A stretch of 64,000 bases of DNA from an uncultured Tidjanibacter sp. (GCA_947852905.1 CANTVF010000002.1:310001-374000); one strand, 5' to 3'. Counted from the stretch's first letter, positions 8,283-18,324 are shown. Numbers and translations: made by a program. Notes: generated by a model not told the origin, from the sequence alone.

Positions 8283-10268
8283 ATGCGCAAGTTACTCCTG
8301 ACGACACTTCTATCTTCGTGCTTCACAAGCATATGCGCCTTCGCCCAGCTCGACAAATACTATTTCGTCTGGGTAGGACGCAGTATGGTCATGGAAAACC
8401 GCTACAAGGAGGCCATCGAAACACTCAACACGCTGTTGCGTTCCGACAGCGACGCTTACGAAGCGTACTTCTGGCGCGGCATAGCCAAATACCACCTCGA
8501 CGATCTGCTCGGCGCCGAACAGGATTTCACCTCGACGCTAGACAGGAATCCGGTCTACACGCTCGCATACCAGTTCCGCGCGCTGACACGCACACGACTC
8601 GGAGACTACGAAGCCGCCCTTAAAGACTATCAGGAAGCGATAGACCTGCGGCCGGATTATCCCGGCCCCTATTTCAGCCGCGGAGTAACCAACATAATGC
8701 TGCACAGGTACGAAAACGCGGTAGCCGATTTCAACATGTATATCCGTTTCGTACAGAAAGACGCCGACGCATACGCCAATCGCGGCTTGGCTTACCTTAA
8801 CCTGCGGGACACTACCGCCGCCATGGAAGATTTCACGCAAGCCATACGCACCAACCGCATATACCCGCGCGGCTATCTCGAACGGGGAACATTACTGGCC
8901 GCACAGGGAGACTACGACGACGCTCTTGAAGACTTCGACAAAGCCGTGGAATGCGATACGACATTGATACAGTCCTACTTTTCGCGAGCCTCGCTGCACT
9001 ACAGGCGCGGCGAATACACGGCGGCGTTGAAGGATTTCGACAAAGTCATAGAACTCGATCCCACCAGTTCTGTCACATATTTCAACAGAGCTATAGTCCG
9101 TACCGAAATAGGCGACTATAACCGCGCCATGGACGACTACGACCGTGTCGTAGAATTGTCGCCGGGCAATGTCGTGGTATATTTCAACCGTGCAGGACTT
9201 CATTCCCTGCTCGGCGATCCCGAACTGGCGATAAAGGATTACGACAAGGCGATAGAACTGTTACCGGATTTCACCAAGGCATATCTCAACCGGGCTACGG
9301 CAAAGTACGTCACGGGAGACACGCGCGGCGCCGAACGCGACCGTGCGACGGCCGAACATAAAATAGAAGAATACCGCCGCAAACTGTCCACTGGCGAAAT
9401 ATCGCCCATGGCCGATACGGCGAGCAATTTCAACCAACTGCTCGCATTCGACACGAAAATGTCACGGAACGCGACGACCGCTACGGCATCCGCCACCCAC
9501 GATATTATTACCATACGGCCACTGTACCGTTTCACCCTGATAAGTCAAACCGCCGACACGACCGCCATGCTCCCTGCCGCAACACGGAAGTTGCCGGAAA
9601 CCATAAACGACTTTTTACGCACAGTGGGAGACTACCGCCTCGACTTCACATGCGCTTCCGGCGACCTATCCGCCGACGCCCTCATAGAGTACAGCGAAAA
9701 AGCCATGCGGTCGAAAGGCACTACTGCTGAAGAATGGTTGCCGTACTTCAATCTCGGCATCGCACAACTCCAGTTACGACAATATACCAACGCAGTCAAT
9801 TCGCTCACCAAAGCGATAGAACTCTCTCCGGCAAATCCCCTGCTGTACATGACACGCAGCGCCGTACTGGCAGAAATGACCGACTTCATATCCTCCATGG
9901 ACAACGAATACTCCCGAATATCTCCCGACAGCAACGGCATGAACGGCTCTAACGGCGGACGGGTATACAACTACGACGATGCCATATCCGATCTCAACAA
10001 AGCCGCGAAACTCGCTCCGTCGCTCGCATACATACACTACAACCGCGGTAACCTACATGTCTTGTCCGGTGATTTCAACGCTGCGGCGGACGACTACTCC
10101 CGCGCCATAACGCTCGACCCGACTCTCGCAGAGGCTTACTTCAACCGCGGCCTCGTCAAAATATACATGGGACGCAACCGCGAAGGATTGCTCGATGTTA
10201 GCAAGGCCGGCGAGCTGGGCATCAGCGACGCCTATACGGTCATGAAGCTGTATTCGCCGGACAGATAA
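8283..10268 (+). CDS. Secreted TPR-repeat protein
   Basis: The 661-residue protein starts with a signal peptide (MRKLLLTTLL to about AFAQ). About ten tandem tetratricopeptide repeats fill residues 25-365, with recurrent YFNRAxxxxxxGDYxxAxxDYDKAIEL patterns. A non-repeat linker of about 125 residues follows, then three or four further repeats to the end. TPR arrays bind partner proteins; here that would be in the periplasm or at the outer membrane. No catalytic domain is visible. The MFS gene begins 33 bases downstream and may be co-transcribed. No convincing promoter motif was found upstream. Confidence 0.85.
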   Translation: MRKLLLTTLLSSCFTSICAFAQLDKYYFVWVGRSMVMENRYKEAIETLNTLLRSDSDAYEAYFWRGIAKYHLDDLLGAEQDFTSTLDRNPVYTLAYQFRALTRTRLGDYEAALKDYQEAIDLRPDYPGPYFSRGVTNIMLHRYENAVADFNMYIRFVQKDADAYANRGLAYLNLRDTTAAMEDFTQAIRTNRIYPRGYLERGTLLAAQGDYDDALEDFDKAVECDTTLIQSYFSRASLHYRRGEYTAALKDFDKVIELDPTSSVTYFNRAIVRTEIGDYNRAMDDYDRVVELSPGNVVVYFNRAGLHSLLGDPELAIKDYDKAIELLPDFTKAYLNRATAKYVTGDTRGAERDRATAEHKIEEYRRKLSTGEISPMADTASNFNQLLAFDTKMSRNATTATASATHDIITIRPLYRFTLISQTADTTAMLPAATRKLPETINDFLRTVGDYRLDFTCASGDLSADALIEYSEKAMRSKGTTAEEWLPYFNLGIAQLQLRQYTNAVNSLTKAIELSPANPLLYMTRSAVLAEMTDFISSMDNEYSRISPDSNGMNGSNGGRVYNYDDAISDLNKAAKLAPSLAYIHYNRGNLHVLSGDFNAAADDYSRAITLDPTLAEAYFNRGLVKIYMGRNREGLLDVSKAGELGISDAYTVMKLYSPDR

Positions 10269-10301
10269 CCACCGTCACGACACAAACTAAATAAACAAAC
10301 G

Positions 10302-11735
10302 ATGACACAAACAATTCAAAAAAAGCTCAACGATTCGGCGCCGTTACGTTGGACGGCGTTGATTCTCATCGCATTGATGATGTTTTTCGCGTACATGTTC
10401 GTCGATGTGATGTCCCCTCTGCAAACCCTTATCGAATCGCAGAGGGGCTGGACGCCTAACGTATTCGGCACCTATGCCGCTTCGGAGTACATACTCAACG
10501 TCTGCGGCTTTCTGATTCTCGCGGGTATCATACTCGACAAATGCGGCGTCAGATTTACCGGAACGCTTTCCGCATCACTTATGGTAGTAGGCGCAGCCAT
10601 TAAATACATAGCCGTAAGCGACTGGTTTCAGGCTACGGCCATAAACGAATGGCTCGGCTCGTGGTGGGTATCAGTACCCGGTAGCGCGAAACTCGCCTGT
10701 CTCGGCTTCATGATATTCGGCTGCGGCTGCGAAATGGCCGGTATCACCGTATCGCGCGCCATTGCCAAATGGTTCAAGGGCAAGGAAATGGCTCTCGCTA
10801 TGGGTCTCGAAATGGCTATCGCCCGACTCGGCGTATTCGCCGTACTGTCGTTGTCGCCGTGGCTCGCCGCCAAATTCGACGGATCGGTAGTGGCCCCCGT
10901 AGCTTTCTGTACGGTACTCCTTCTTATCGGTCTCATCAACTTCATAGTCTTCTCCGTAATGGACAGCAAGCTCGACAAGCAGATAGGCGAAATGGAACCG
11001 GAAACATCGGAGGACAAATTCAAGGCGAGCGACATAAAATACATTCTCACCAGCAAAATGTTCTGGCTGATCGCCCTTCTCTGCGTACTCTACTATTCGG
11101 CGATCTTCCCGTTCCAGAGGTATGCGACCAACTTCCTCGAATCCACGCTCATGATACCGGCCGACGAAGCCGCCAACATTTTCAGGTGGTTCCCCATACT
11201 CGCCATGATACTGACCCCGGTACTCGGCTCGTTCATCGACTACAAGGGCAAAGGCGCTTCGATGCTGATGTACGGCGCACTCATAATGATAGTATGCCAC
11301 CTGAGTTTCGCATTCCTGCTGCCGGTCTTCCCGTCCAAATTCCTCGCTCTCGTCATCACCATCGTGCTCGGCGTATCCTTCTCGCTCGTCCCGGCGGCAT
11401 TGTGGCCGAGCGTACCGAAAGTTATAGACGGCAAGATTCTCGGCAGCGCCTATTCGCTCATATTCTGGGTACAGAACGTAGGTCTGTGCTTCGTACCCAA
11501 AATCATCGGCAACGTTCTCAACGCCACCAACCCCGGCGTAGCCGAAGCACGCAGCCGCATAGCCGAAGAGATGGCACAAGGTGCAACGGGACTCACGATG
11601 CCTGTTTACGACTACACCACCTGTATGATAATCTTCGCATCATTCGGCGTGCTGGCCTTCATCCTCAGCATATGGCTCAAACAGGAGGACAGGATCAAGG
11701 GTTACGGTCTCGAACTTCCGAACGTACAGAAATAA
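10302..11735 (+). CDS. MFS transporter, MFSD1-like
   Basis: The 477-residue protein has about twelve hydrophobic segments, with a cytoplasmic loop near residues 225-245 (EMEPETSEDKFKASDIKYIL) between the two halves. The overall pattern, with GMxxAIARLG-like and WPSVPKVI segments, is that of the bacterial relatives of eukaryotic MFSD1. The substrate is unknown; animal MFSD1 carries dipeptides, but transfer of that function is only inference. It ends at a strong hairpin shared with the convergent glycosyltransferase gene. Confidence 0.82.
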   Translation: MTQTIQKKLNDSAPLRWTALILIALMMFFAYMFVDVMSPLQTLIESQRGWTPNVFGTYAASEYILNVCGFLILAGIILDKCGVRFTGTLSASLMVVGAAIKYIAVSDWFQATAINEWLGSWWVSVPGSAKLACLGFMIFGCGCEMAGITVSRAIAKWFKGKEMALAMGLEMAIARLGVFAVLSLSPWLAAKFDGSVVAPVAFCTVLLLIGLINFIVFSVMDSKLDKQIGEMEPETSEDKFKASDIKYILTSKMFWLIALLCVLYYSAIFPFQRYATNFLESTLMIPADEAANIFRWFPILAMILTPVLGSFIDYKGKGASMLMYGALIMIVCHLSFAFLLPVFPSKFLALVITIVLGVSFSLVPAALWPSVPKVIDGKILGSAYSLIFWVQNVGLCFVPKIIGNVLNATNPGVAEARSRIAEEMAQGATGLTMPVYDYTTCMIIFASFGVLAFILSIWLKQEDRIKGYGLELPNVQK

Positions 11736-11752
11736 TTCCCGGAAATATCCGA

Positions 11753-11796
11753 ATGCAAAAAGCAGGCTTCACTTCGGTGAAGCCTGCTTTTTGCAT
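11753..11796. terminator. Bidirectional terminator, 20-bp stem with TTCG loop
   Basis: ATGCAAAAAGCAGGCTTCAC (11753-11772) pairs perfectly with GTGAAGCCTGCTTTTTGCAT (11777-11796) around TTCG. A-rich and T-rich arms give a U tract in both directions. It separates two convergent genes. Confidence 0.9.
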
Positions 11797-11823
11797 ATAG
11801 TACTCGCGACACACCAGACGGCG

Positions 11824-12945
11824 TCATCTGGTCTTGGACGAAAAGAAACGCGTCACCTTATAAGTATACCGCTCGTCCTTATGCAACACTCTGCGCAACC
11901 ACAAGCCATACAGAAATCCGCAGCCATAACCGTAAAGCTGAATGAACGACGTCCACACAGACAGCCACCCTATATATACGCTCCTGTTGCGCACGGCCGA
12001 GTCGATAAACCACAATGCCATGAGTGCGCCGAAAGGCACCGCAAACCACCACGGCGAATAAATCACGCCGACCAGCACCAACAACTGCCACATGAATCCC
12101 GGCAACAGACGACATACTCCGAGCAACGCTATCGCCACCGCAGGAAGAGCCATAAGCGGCGACACGATCATGGCCGCAACACACAGAACGGCAGACCCCA
12201 CGGTAAAAACGGCCGGCAGCCAGAATACGGCCTTGCGCGATTCGGGATGCCGCATATTGAGATTTACACGCGCCGTACCGAACACGAACACCTGCTTAAA
12301 GAACAGCCTCATGCTCGTTCGCCGTTTATGACACACTACCGCATCGTCCAACAACCACGCCTTGACTCCGGTACGCATTACGCGCAAACTGAAATCTATA
12401 TCCTCCCCGATACGCATATCGCTGAAACCGCCGACCGACTCGAACAGACGGCGGGAAATGCCAAGATTGAAACTGCGGGGCGAGAACTTGCCTATTCCGC
12501 GTTTGCGCCCGCGTATTCCCCCCGTTGTGAACACCGCTGTCATGGAGTAGCTGACCGCCTTCTGCAACGGACTGAAATCGGGCGCAGCGCTGTCCGGACC
12601 TCCGTAAAACTCGATACCGTCGGCCGCCATACGCCTGTAAACGGTCTCGAAATAGGTCGGCGGAACTATGCAATCGGAATCCATGATAACAAAGAAATCG
12701 CCGTGTGCGGCTGCCGCTCCGGTATTGCGTGCGGCTGCAGGACCGCCGTTCTCCTGCCATACATATTTCACATCGAGTATACCGGCATAACGTTCCGCCA
12801 CGTCCGCCGACGACAATTCAGGACGGGATCCGTCCTCTACTATAACGACCTCGAAATCGCGCCGCGTCTGACGAGACAACGATTCGAGCAACTCCTCCGT
12901 CTCCTGCGGACGGTTATAGACCGGTATTATAAGCGATATATACAT
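11824..12945 (-). CDS. Glycosyltransferase family 2, membrane-associated
   Basis: The 373-residue protein begins with the GT-A fold pattern SLIIPVYNRPQE, then VVIVEDGS and FVIMDSDCIVPP, the metal and nucleotide-sugar binding DxD-type motif. FSDMRIGEDIDFSLRVMRTG carries the usual ED acceptor-side motif. Two or three hydrophobic segments near residues 245-320 anchor it in the inner membrane. The ATG at 12945 gives a typical GT2 N-terminus. A TAACTTTG box (12961-12954) ends only eight bases before this ATG, so the leader would be almost absent if that box is used. Donor and acceptor are unknown. Confidence 0.88.
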   Translation of the reverse strand: MYISLIIPVYNRPQETEELLESLSRQTRRDFEVVIVEDGSRPELSSADVAERYAGILDVKYVWQENGGPAAARNTGAAAAHGDFFVIMDSDCIVPPTYFETVYRRMAADGIEFYGGPDSAAPDFSPLQKAVSYSMTAVFTTGGIRGRKRGIGKFSPRSFNLGISRRLFESVGGFSDMRIGEDIDFSLRVMRTGVKAWLLDDAVVCHKRRTSMRLFFKQVFVFGTARVNLNMRHPESRKAVFWLPAVFTVGSAVLCVAAMIVSPLMALPAVAIALLGVCRLLPGFMWQLLVLVGVIYSPWWFAVPFGALMALWFIDSAVRNRSVYIGWLSVWTSFIQLYGYGCGFLYGLWLRRVLHKDERYTYKVTRFFSSKTR

Positions 12946-13114
12946 AACGATTACAAAGTTATCTAATTTACCCGATTTATGCCTACCGCCCCACACTATC
13001 TTCGGTAAAGCCCGCACAAAGTCAATGCATTACTTCCCGCAAAAGTATAACGCCCGGTAACGAAAATCGCAACTCATACCTTTTACACGATAATCCCGGC
13101 ATCCGCAAGACAAA

Positions 13115-13146
13115 AGCATGGAGCGGTCTGCCGACCGCTCCATGCT
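13115..13146 (-). terminator. Terminator after first BACON/HAF lipoprotein
   Basis: AGCATGGAGCGGTC (13115-13128) pairs with GACCGCTCCATGCT (13133-13146); on the minus strand the stem is followed by TTTT. Confidence 0.88.
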
Positions 13147-13166
13147 AAAACAACAACTTTTTGGAT

Positions 13167-14609
13167 TTACTTGGCATCCCTGACATCAGGAGCCACATAC
13201 CAGTGTGCGGTTTTCTGAGTAGCGACTACGTCTACCAACAAGAAACTCAGGAATTTCTGTTTATCCGCCGTCATATAAGTGATACAACCGGGACCTACAG
13301 TCAACCCGTAATTCTCATATACCCAATCTTTGATGCTACCGAGTACAACTCCTGATTCGATATCCACGACAGTTCCGCTATTGGACATGAAGCCACCATT
13401 GGCAAAGCCTATACCATCGTTGGTACAAGTTGATCCTCCAGCCAAATCTTCAAAAATATACGTTTTCTCATTTTCTGTATCGAAGAATGCAGCGCACTCG
13501 GCTCCTCCGCCGGGATGAGTCTCCTTGCGCCACGTTCCGGCGATCCATTTGCCGTTAGGGCTTATGTTGGTAAGCTCGGCCGTACAGGTCATACCGTTCA
13601 CAATATTTTCAGTCACCTCGCCATATCCGTAATCGGTTGTTATCTGACTGATTTCACGTTTATCCTCGCCGACCCAATGAAATTCGCCGTTCTTGTCCCA
13701 ATAACACATACCGAAGTCGTTATTGCACCACGAGGTACCGTAAATTATCGTCCCGTCGGCACTCATGCCACGAGCCATTACTCCGCCGACCCATACGCTG
13801 TCGCGGAAATTCTTTTCGGGCACCGGCAGTATTTCCGGTACACCGTCAACCCATTTCAACGGACGGTACAAACCACCCACAGCCAACACATCGTCCTGAG
13901 CATATCCTGCCCATATAGTACCGTCGGAAGAAACAGCCTGTACGCTGGCAGCGATCTTGTAATCGTCGGGAATTTCAGGTATGAAATAATTACCGTCAAG
14001 ATCGTATGCCACAGTACCGCCGGCATTGTTCATCAGGAAGAATACGCCGGTATCAGTAATACAATACGGTTTCTCCAAACCGAACAGACTGCCGGGAACT
14101 TCTGCAACGATATGCCTTTCGTCGGCATCGACATCGATAATGACTACCTGATGCGTCCACGACTCGTCATCATTCAGCACGGGAATACGCCCGCCGACAT
14201 ACTTACCTTCAGGCGACATTACCGCACCGAGATCGAATTCGAGCGGAAAGCGATAAATATATTCGCCTGACTGCTTGGCCAGCTGATTTATAGCCAAAGT
14301 CTCCTCCACATTGCCCATACTGAACGTCAGCACAGCGTTACGCTCATCGGTCAGATCGTTATCATCTACCGTTATCGTAACGCTCGTATCACTGACATCT
14401 TCAACTTTCACCCACGAAGCGGAAGGCTCTACGCTCCACTTGCCGGTAGCCGATACGGCTACTTCAACCGGAGAATTGCCCTCGGCCGTAAACGAACAGT
14501 TAGCCCTGTCGAGGCGTATGTACGCATATTCGGTATTGACATCGGTCTCGCAGGCCGACAAAATTGCTGCGGTAAACAAAATACCGCAAACGATAGACAC
14601 TCTTTTCAT
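13167..14609 (-). CDS. BACON-domain / HAF-repeat lipoprotein, paralogue 1
   Basis: The 480-residue protein has a lipoprotein signal ending ILSAC (Cys20). A BACON domain (about 30-110; EYAYIRLDRANCSF, then SASWVKVEDVSDTSVTITVDDND and NQLAK) is followed by a region with recurring short motifs: AVMSPEGKYVGG, AVSSDGTIWAGY, GMSADGTIIYGTSW, NISPNGKWIAGTW. These resemble HAF-type repeats and suggest a propeller-like fold. The likely place is the cell surface or outer-membrane periplasmic face; a glycan-binding role is inferred from BACON only. The start at 14609 (MKRVSIV) places the signal peptide correctly. Bases 13576-14132 are identical to the next paralogue. Confidence 0.82.
   Translation of the reverse strand: MKRVSIVCGILFTAAILSACETDVNTEYAYIRLDRANCSFTAEGNSPVEVAVSATGKWSVEPSASWVKVEDVSDTSVTITVDDNDLTDERNAVLTFSMGNVEETLAINQLAKQSGEYIYRFPLEFDLGAVMSPEGKYVGGRIPVLNDDESWTHQVVIIDVDADERHIVAEVPGSLFGLEKPYCITDTGVFFLMNNAGGTVAYDLDGNYFIPEIPDDYKIAASVQAVSSDGTIWAGYAQDDVLAVGGLYRPLKWVDGVPEILPVPEKNFRDSVWVGGVMARGMSADGTIIYGTSWCNNDFGMCYWDKNGEFHWVGEDKREISQITTDYGYGEVTENIVNGMTCTAELTNISPNGKWIAGTWRKETHPGGGAECAAFFDTENEKTYIFEDLAGGSTCTNDGIGFANGGFMSNSGTVVDIESGVVLGSIKDWVYENYGLTVGPGCITYMTADKQKFLSFLLVDVVATQKTAHWYVAPDVRDAK
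13576..14132 (-). repeat. 557-base identical block, copy A
   Basis: This block matches 15389-15945 base for base by eye at a constant offset of 1813, while the genes differ on both sides (first differences at 13575/15388 and 14133/15946). It lies wholly within the coding region of both paralogues, which fits gene conversion. Confidence 0.88.
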
Positions 14610-14924
14610 GCTAATAATTTTTAGGTTAGACAAGTATTTTATTTTAAGGTCCAGAAAAGTCTGTAATACTAAAAGCATGCAATGGAGCTGTCATGTTTTT
14701 ACAATAATAACAATAATTTTCCGAATTAAAAAACACGACGCAAAATTTCTCAAAGAAATAAACTGTATTAAGCACAGATTACAACACGACACACACTAAA
14801 TACATACACGACACCGCCAGCCCCTACCCATGCTCCATTACGATACAAAATACCGCACCCTTTGAATAACGCCCTGACCTTTACCGGTGCGCTATTCACG
14901 ATCCCAAAAACATATAAAACATAA

Positions 14925-14953
14925 CGGGCGGGATTCTTACTGAATCCCGCCCG
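14925..14953 (-). terminator. Terminator after second BACON/HAF lipoprotein
   Basis: CGGGCGGGATTC (14925-14936) pairs with GAATCCCGCCCG (14942-14953); an A-rich stretch on the plus strand gives a U-rich tail on the minus-strand transcript. Confidence 0.82.
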
Positions 14954-14988
14954 CACTCGGTTACCGGCAAATGCCGATAATATCAAAA

Positions 14989-16422
14989 TTACTTCACGAC
15001 CGGAGCCACGTACCAATGTGCCGTTCTCTGACCGGCAGCATTGCTTTCGAGTACGAAACTAATGAACTTCTGTTTGTCGGCCGTCATATAAGTGATACAA
15101 CCGGGACCTACGTTAAGACCGTAATTCTCATATACCCAATCCTTGACGCTGCCGAGAACGGCTCCCGATTCGATATCTACCACAGTTCCGCCGTTGGACA
15201 TGAAACCGTTGTGAGCAAAACCGATACCGTCATTGGTACAAGTCGAACCACCTGCCAAATCCTTGAATATATACGTTTTTTCATTTTCGGTATCGAAGAA
15301 AGCAGCGCACTCGGTACCCACGCCGGGAAGCGTCTCTTCACGCCATGTTCCGGCTATCCATTTGCCGTTCGGACTTATGTTGGTAAGTTCGGCCGTACAG
15401 GTCATACCGTTCACAATATTTTCAGTCACCTCGCCATATCCGTAATCGGTTGTTATCTGACTGATTTCACGTTTATCCTCGCCGACCCAATGAAATTCGC
15501 CGTTCTTGTCCCAATAACACATACCGAAGTCGTTATTGCACCACGAGGTACCGTAAATTATCGTCCCGTCGGCACTCATGCCACGAGCCATTACTCCGCC
15601 GACCCATACGCTGTCGCGGAAATTCTTTTCGGGCACCGGCAGTATTTCCGGTACACCGTCAACCCATTTCAACGGACGGTACAAACCACCCACAGCCAAC
15701 ACATCGTCCTGAGCATATCCTGCCCATATAGTACCGTCGGAAGAAACAGCCTGTACGCTGGCAGCGATCTTGTAATCGTCGGGAATTTCAGGTATGAAAT
15801 AATTACCGTCAAGATCGTATGCCACAGTACCGCCGGCATTGTTCATCAGGAAGAATACGCCGGTATCAGTAATACAATACGGTTTCTCCAAACCGAACAG
15901 ACTGCCGGGAACTTCTGCAACGATATGCCTTTCGTCGGCATCGACGTCGATGATAACCACCTGATGCGTCCACGACTCATCGTCATTAAGCACCGGAATA
16001 CGGCCTCCGACATATTTACCTTCAGGCGACATTACCGCACCGAGATCGAACTCGTTCGGATAGCGATACATATAATTGCCGGACAATTTTGCCAGCTGAT
16101 TGATAGCCAAAGTTTCCTCCACATTACCCATGGTAAACGTAAGGAAACCGGTACGTTCTTCCGTAAGTTCGTTGTCATCTACGCTTATGGTAACGCTGGT
16201 TTCGGTCTGACTGTCGATCCTGATCCAGCTTGCCGAAGGCTCAACAGTCCATTCTCCCGTAGCCGATACAGCCACCTCTACAGGAGAATTATCGTTAGCC
16301 GAAAAAGAACAGTTGGCCACATCGAGACGGATATAGGCATATTCGGTTTCCGTTTTCTGGCAACCGGCCAATATCAACGTCGCTGCAACAATACAGCCGC
16401 AAAGTGATAAAACTCTTTTCAT
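14989..16422 (-). CDS. BACON-domain / HAF-repeat lipoprotein, paralogue 2
   Basis: The 477-residue product has the same architecture as paralogue 1: lipoprotein signal ending ILAGC (Cys21), BACON domain (about 30-110, EYAYIRLDVANCSF) and HAF-like repeats. The central part is identical to paralogue 1 at the DNA level (15389-15945), whereas the BACON domain and the C-terminus have diverged. It has its own terminator and upstream region, so it is probably transcribed alone. Function is unknown; surface display is inferred from the lipobox. Confidence 0.82.
   Translation of the reverse strand: MKRVLSLCGCIVAATLILAGCQKTETEYAYIRLDVANCSFSANDNSPVEVAVSATGEWTVEPSASWIRIDSQTETSVTISVDDNELTEERTGFLTFTMGNVEETLAINQLAKLSGNYMYRYPNEFDLGAVMSPEGKYVGGRIPVLNDDESWTHQVVIIDVDADERHIVAEVPGSLFGLEKPYCITDTGVFFLMNNAGGTVAYDLDGNYFIPEIPDDYKIAASVQAVSSDGTIWAGYAQDDVLAVGGLYRPLKWVDGVPEILPVPEKNFRDSVWVGGVMARGMSADGTIIYGTSWCNNDFGMCYWDKNGEFHWVGEDKREISQITTDYGYGEVTENIVNGMTCTAELTNISPNGKWIAGTWREETLPGVGTECAAFFDTENEKTYIFKDLAGGSTCTNDGIGFAHNGFMSNGGTVVDIESGAVLGSVKDWVYENYGLNVGPGCITYMTADKQKFISFVLESNAAGQRTAHWYVAPVVK
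15389..15945 (-). repeat. 557-base identical block, copy B
   Basis: Partner of 13576-14132. The identity covers the middle of the HAF-like region, including GMSADGTIIYGTSW, and ends abruptly at both sides. Confidence 0.88.
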
Positions 16423-16790
16423 GTTAATGAATTTAGGTGTTAACTATAAAAATATTTAGGGTTGAAAAATGAAATCCAAAACTATATATCAATCAATAAT
16501 GCATAGCTTTAAGTCAACGGAATCGCTCCCGTTCCCATCATCAACTATCACTCTTAATTTATGCAATTATAGCAATAAGCCTCGAATTAAAAAAATATTT
16601 CGAATATATTTTTCTTTATTATGTATAATTGCATAAGAATTTAAATAGCATCCGCATAAATCAAATAATAAACCGGAGACAATGCCTCATATCGCATATT
16701 TATATTATGCATGAATTACGGACACGGAATCATTAAATTCTTTGAACGCCATATCCGACCTTAAACGCCCTCGGAGCTCTGCGACAAAAA
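16423..16790. other. Intergenic region upstream of paralogue 2
   Basis: No gene seen. It holds a leader with TAACACCTAAAT (minus strand) just before paralogue 2, and CGAATTAAAAAA at 16583-16594, which recurs as CGAATTAAAAAA at 14722-14733 and CGAATAAAAAAA at 18467-18478 upstream of the other two paralogues. CAATTATA (16564-16571; TATAATTG on the minus strand) could be a degenerate -7 box. Confidence 0.45.
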
Positions 16791-16817
16791 ATCCGGGCGG
16801 CAATATGCCGCCCGGAT
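16791..16817 (-). terminator. Terminator after third BACON/HAF lipoprotein
   Basis: ATCCGGGCGGCA (16791-16802) pairs with TGCCGCCCGGAT (16806-16817); the A run at 16786-16790 supplies the U tail on the minus strand. Confidence 0.88.
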
Positions 16818-16872
16818 ACAGTTACAATCATACTCTCAATACGGAAGCGCGGTTAATCCCACGCCATACCGG

Positions 16873-18324
16873 TTACCTTTCAGGAGCGGGTGCAATGAAC
16901 CAATGTGTGGTACGCATACCGACGGCCGCATCGGCAGCAAGACACATACTGAGAATGCGCGACTTGTCCGGCGAAAGTTGTACTATGAATCCGGGGCCGG
17001 GAGTTATACCGTAAGTATCCTGTATCCACTGCGATACACTACCGAGTACAACTCCGTTCTCTATATCTATGACATTTCCGCTGTTTGTTCCGAGACCGTT
17101 GGTCGTAAATCCGAGACCGTCGTTGGTACATGTCGTACCACCGCCTTCGCCTTCGAAGATATAAGTCTTGTTATTTTCGGTGTCATAGAAAGCAGCACAC
17201 GAAGATCCCACACCGGGTGCACCTACGCCCGGAGAGACTATTTCCTTGCGCCATGTTCCAGCAATCCACCTGCCGTTGGGACTTATATTGGTAAGTTCTG
17301 CCGTACAAGTCATACCGTTAACTATATTCTCGGTAATCGTACCGAACTCGTATTCATTCTCGGCAAAATCCAATTCGCGGGCATCCTCGCCCACCCAATG
17401 GAAATCGCCGTTCTTATCCCAATAGCACATGCCGAAATCGTTATTGTCCCACGAACTTCCATAGATAACGGAGCCGTCCTCACTCATGCCGCGGGGGATG
17501 ATGCCGGTTACCCATACGCTGTCGCGATAGTTTTTCTCAGGCACAGGCAGCACCTCCGGAACTCCGTCCACCCATTTCAATGGCATATAAAACCTGTCCG
17601 ATTCCCGATAAGCCATACCGGCATATATCCTTCCGTCGGAAGAGACGCACTGAATATCTACTTCCGGCAAACAATCCGCAGGAGCCGTCGGCACCATATA
17701 ATTGCCGTCGAGATCGTAAGCCACCGTTCCGCCCAGATTGTTCATGATGAAAAACAGGCCGGTATCGCTGATACAGTACGGCTTCTCGATACCGAACAAA
17801 GAAGCGGGCACTTCTGCGACAATATGCTGTTCGTCGGCATCGACATCTATGATTACTATCTGATGAGTATAGGTCTGGTCATCGTTCAATATCGGAATCT
17901 GCCCGCCCACGTATTTGCCGTTGGACGACATTACCGCACCGAGATCGAACTGTACGGGATAACGGTAAATATAGTCCGTCCCTACTTTCGGCAACTGGTT
18001 GACGGTGACCTCCTCGACAGCGGCACCCATTGTAAACGTCAAAGTTCCTATACGTTCGTCTTCCGTATCGTTATCCTCCACACTCACCGTAACGCTGTTG
18101 TCGGTCTGATCGTCTATTTTGATCCACGAGGCCGAAGGCTCCACAGTCCACTTGCCCGGTGCCGTTACGCTTATCTCTACCGGAGAATTTTTCTCCGCCG
18201 CAAAGGAAACATTAGCTACATCGAGACGAATATACTGATACTCGTTCTCGACATTCGCATCGCAACCGCAAAGGATCACGGCTGCCGTCAGCACACTGCC
18301 GACAATAGATAAAAATCTTTTCAT
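16873..18324 (-). CDS. BACON-domain / HAF-repeat lipoprotein, paralogue 3
   Basis: The 483-residue protein has a lipoprotein signal ending ILCGC (Cys21), a BACON domain (EYQYIRLDVANVSF, SASWIKIDDQTDNSVTVSVEDND) and HAF-like motifs (AVMSSNGKYVGGQ, GMSEDGSVIYGSSW, NISPNGRWIAGTW). It is more diverged than the first two and carries a Pro/Gly insertion (VSPGVGAPGVGSS) near residue 380. The first Cys of the conserved NCSF motif is replaced by Val. The ATG at 18324 gives the signal peptide. It is the first of three paralogues in a row on the minus strand, each with its own terminator. Confidence 0.82.
   Translation of the reverse strand: MKRFLSIVGSVLTAAVILCGCDANVENEYQYIRLDVANVSFAAEKNSPVEISVTAPGKWTVEPSASWIKIDDQTDNSVTVSVEDNDTEDERIGTLTFTMGAAVEEVTVNQLPKVGTDYIYRYPVQFDLGAVMSSNGKYVGGQIPILNDDQTYTHQIVIIDVDADEQHIVAEVPASLFGIEKPYCISDTGLFFIMNNLGGTVAYDLDGNYMVPTAPADCLPEVDIQCVSSDGRIYAGMAYRESDRFYMPLKWVDGVPEVLPVPEKNYRDSVWVTGIIPRGMSEDGSVIYGSSWDNNDFGMCYWDKNGDFHWVGEDARELDFAENEYEFGTITENIVNGMTCTAELTNISPNGRWIAGTWRKEIVSPGVGAPGVGSSCAAFYDTENNKTYIFEGEGGGTTCTNDGLGFTTNGLGTNSGNVIDIENGVVLGSVSQWIQDTYGITPGPGFIVQLSPDKSRILSMCLAADAAVGMRTTHWFIAPAPER

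Noticed and set aside
8283..10268. Repeated DNA pattern of the TPR gene as a CRISPR-like or satellite array
   Set aside because: The repeats are degenerate, in frame and explained by the TPR codons.
14971..18312. Long plus-strand frames over lipoprotein paralogues 2 and 3
   Set aside because: They share repeated segments only because the real minus-strand paralogues do.
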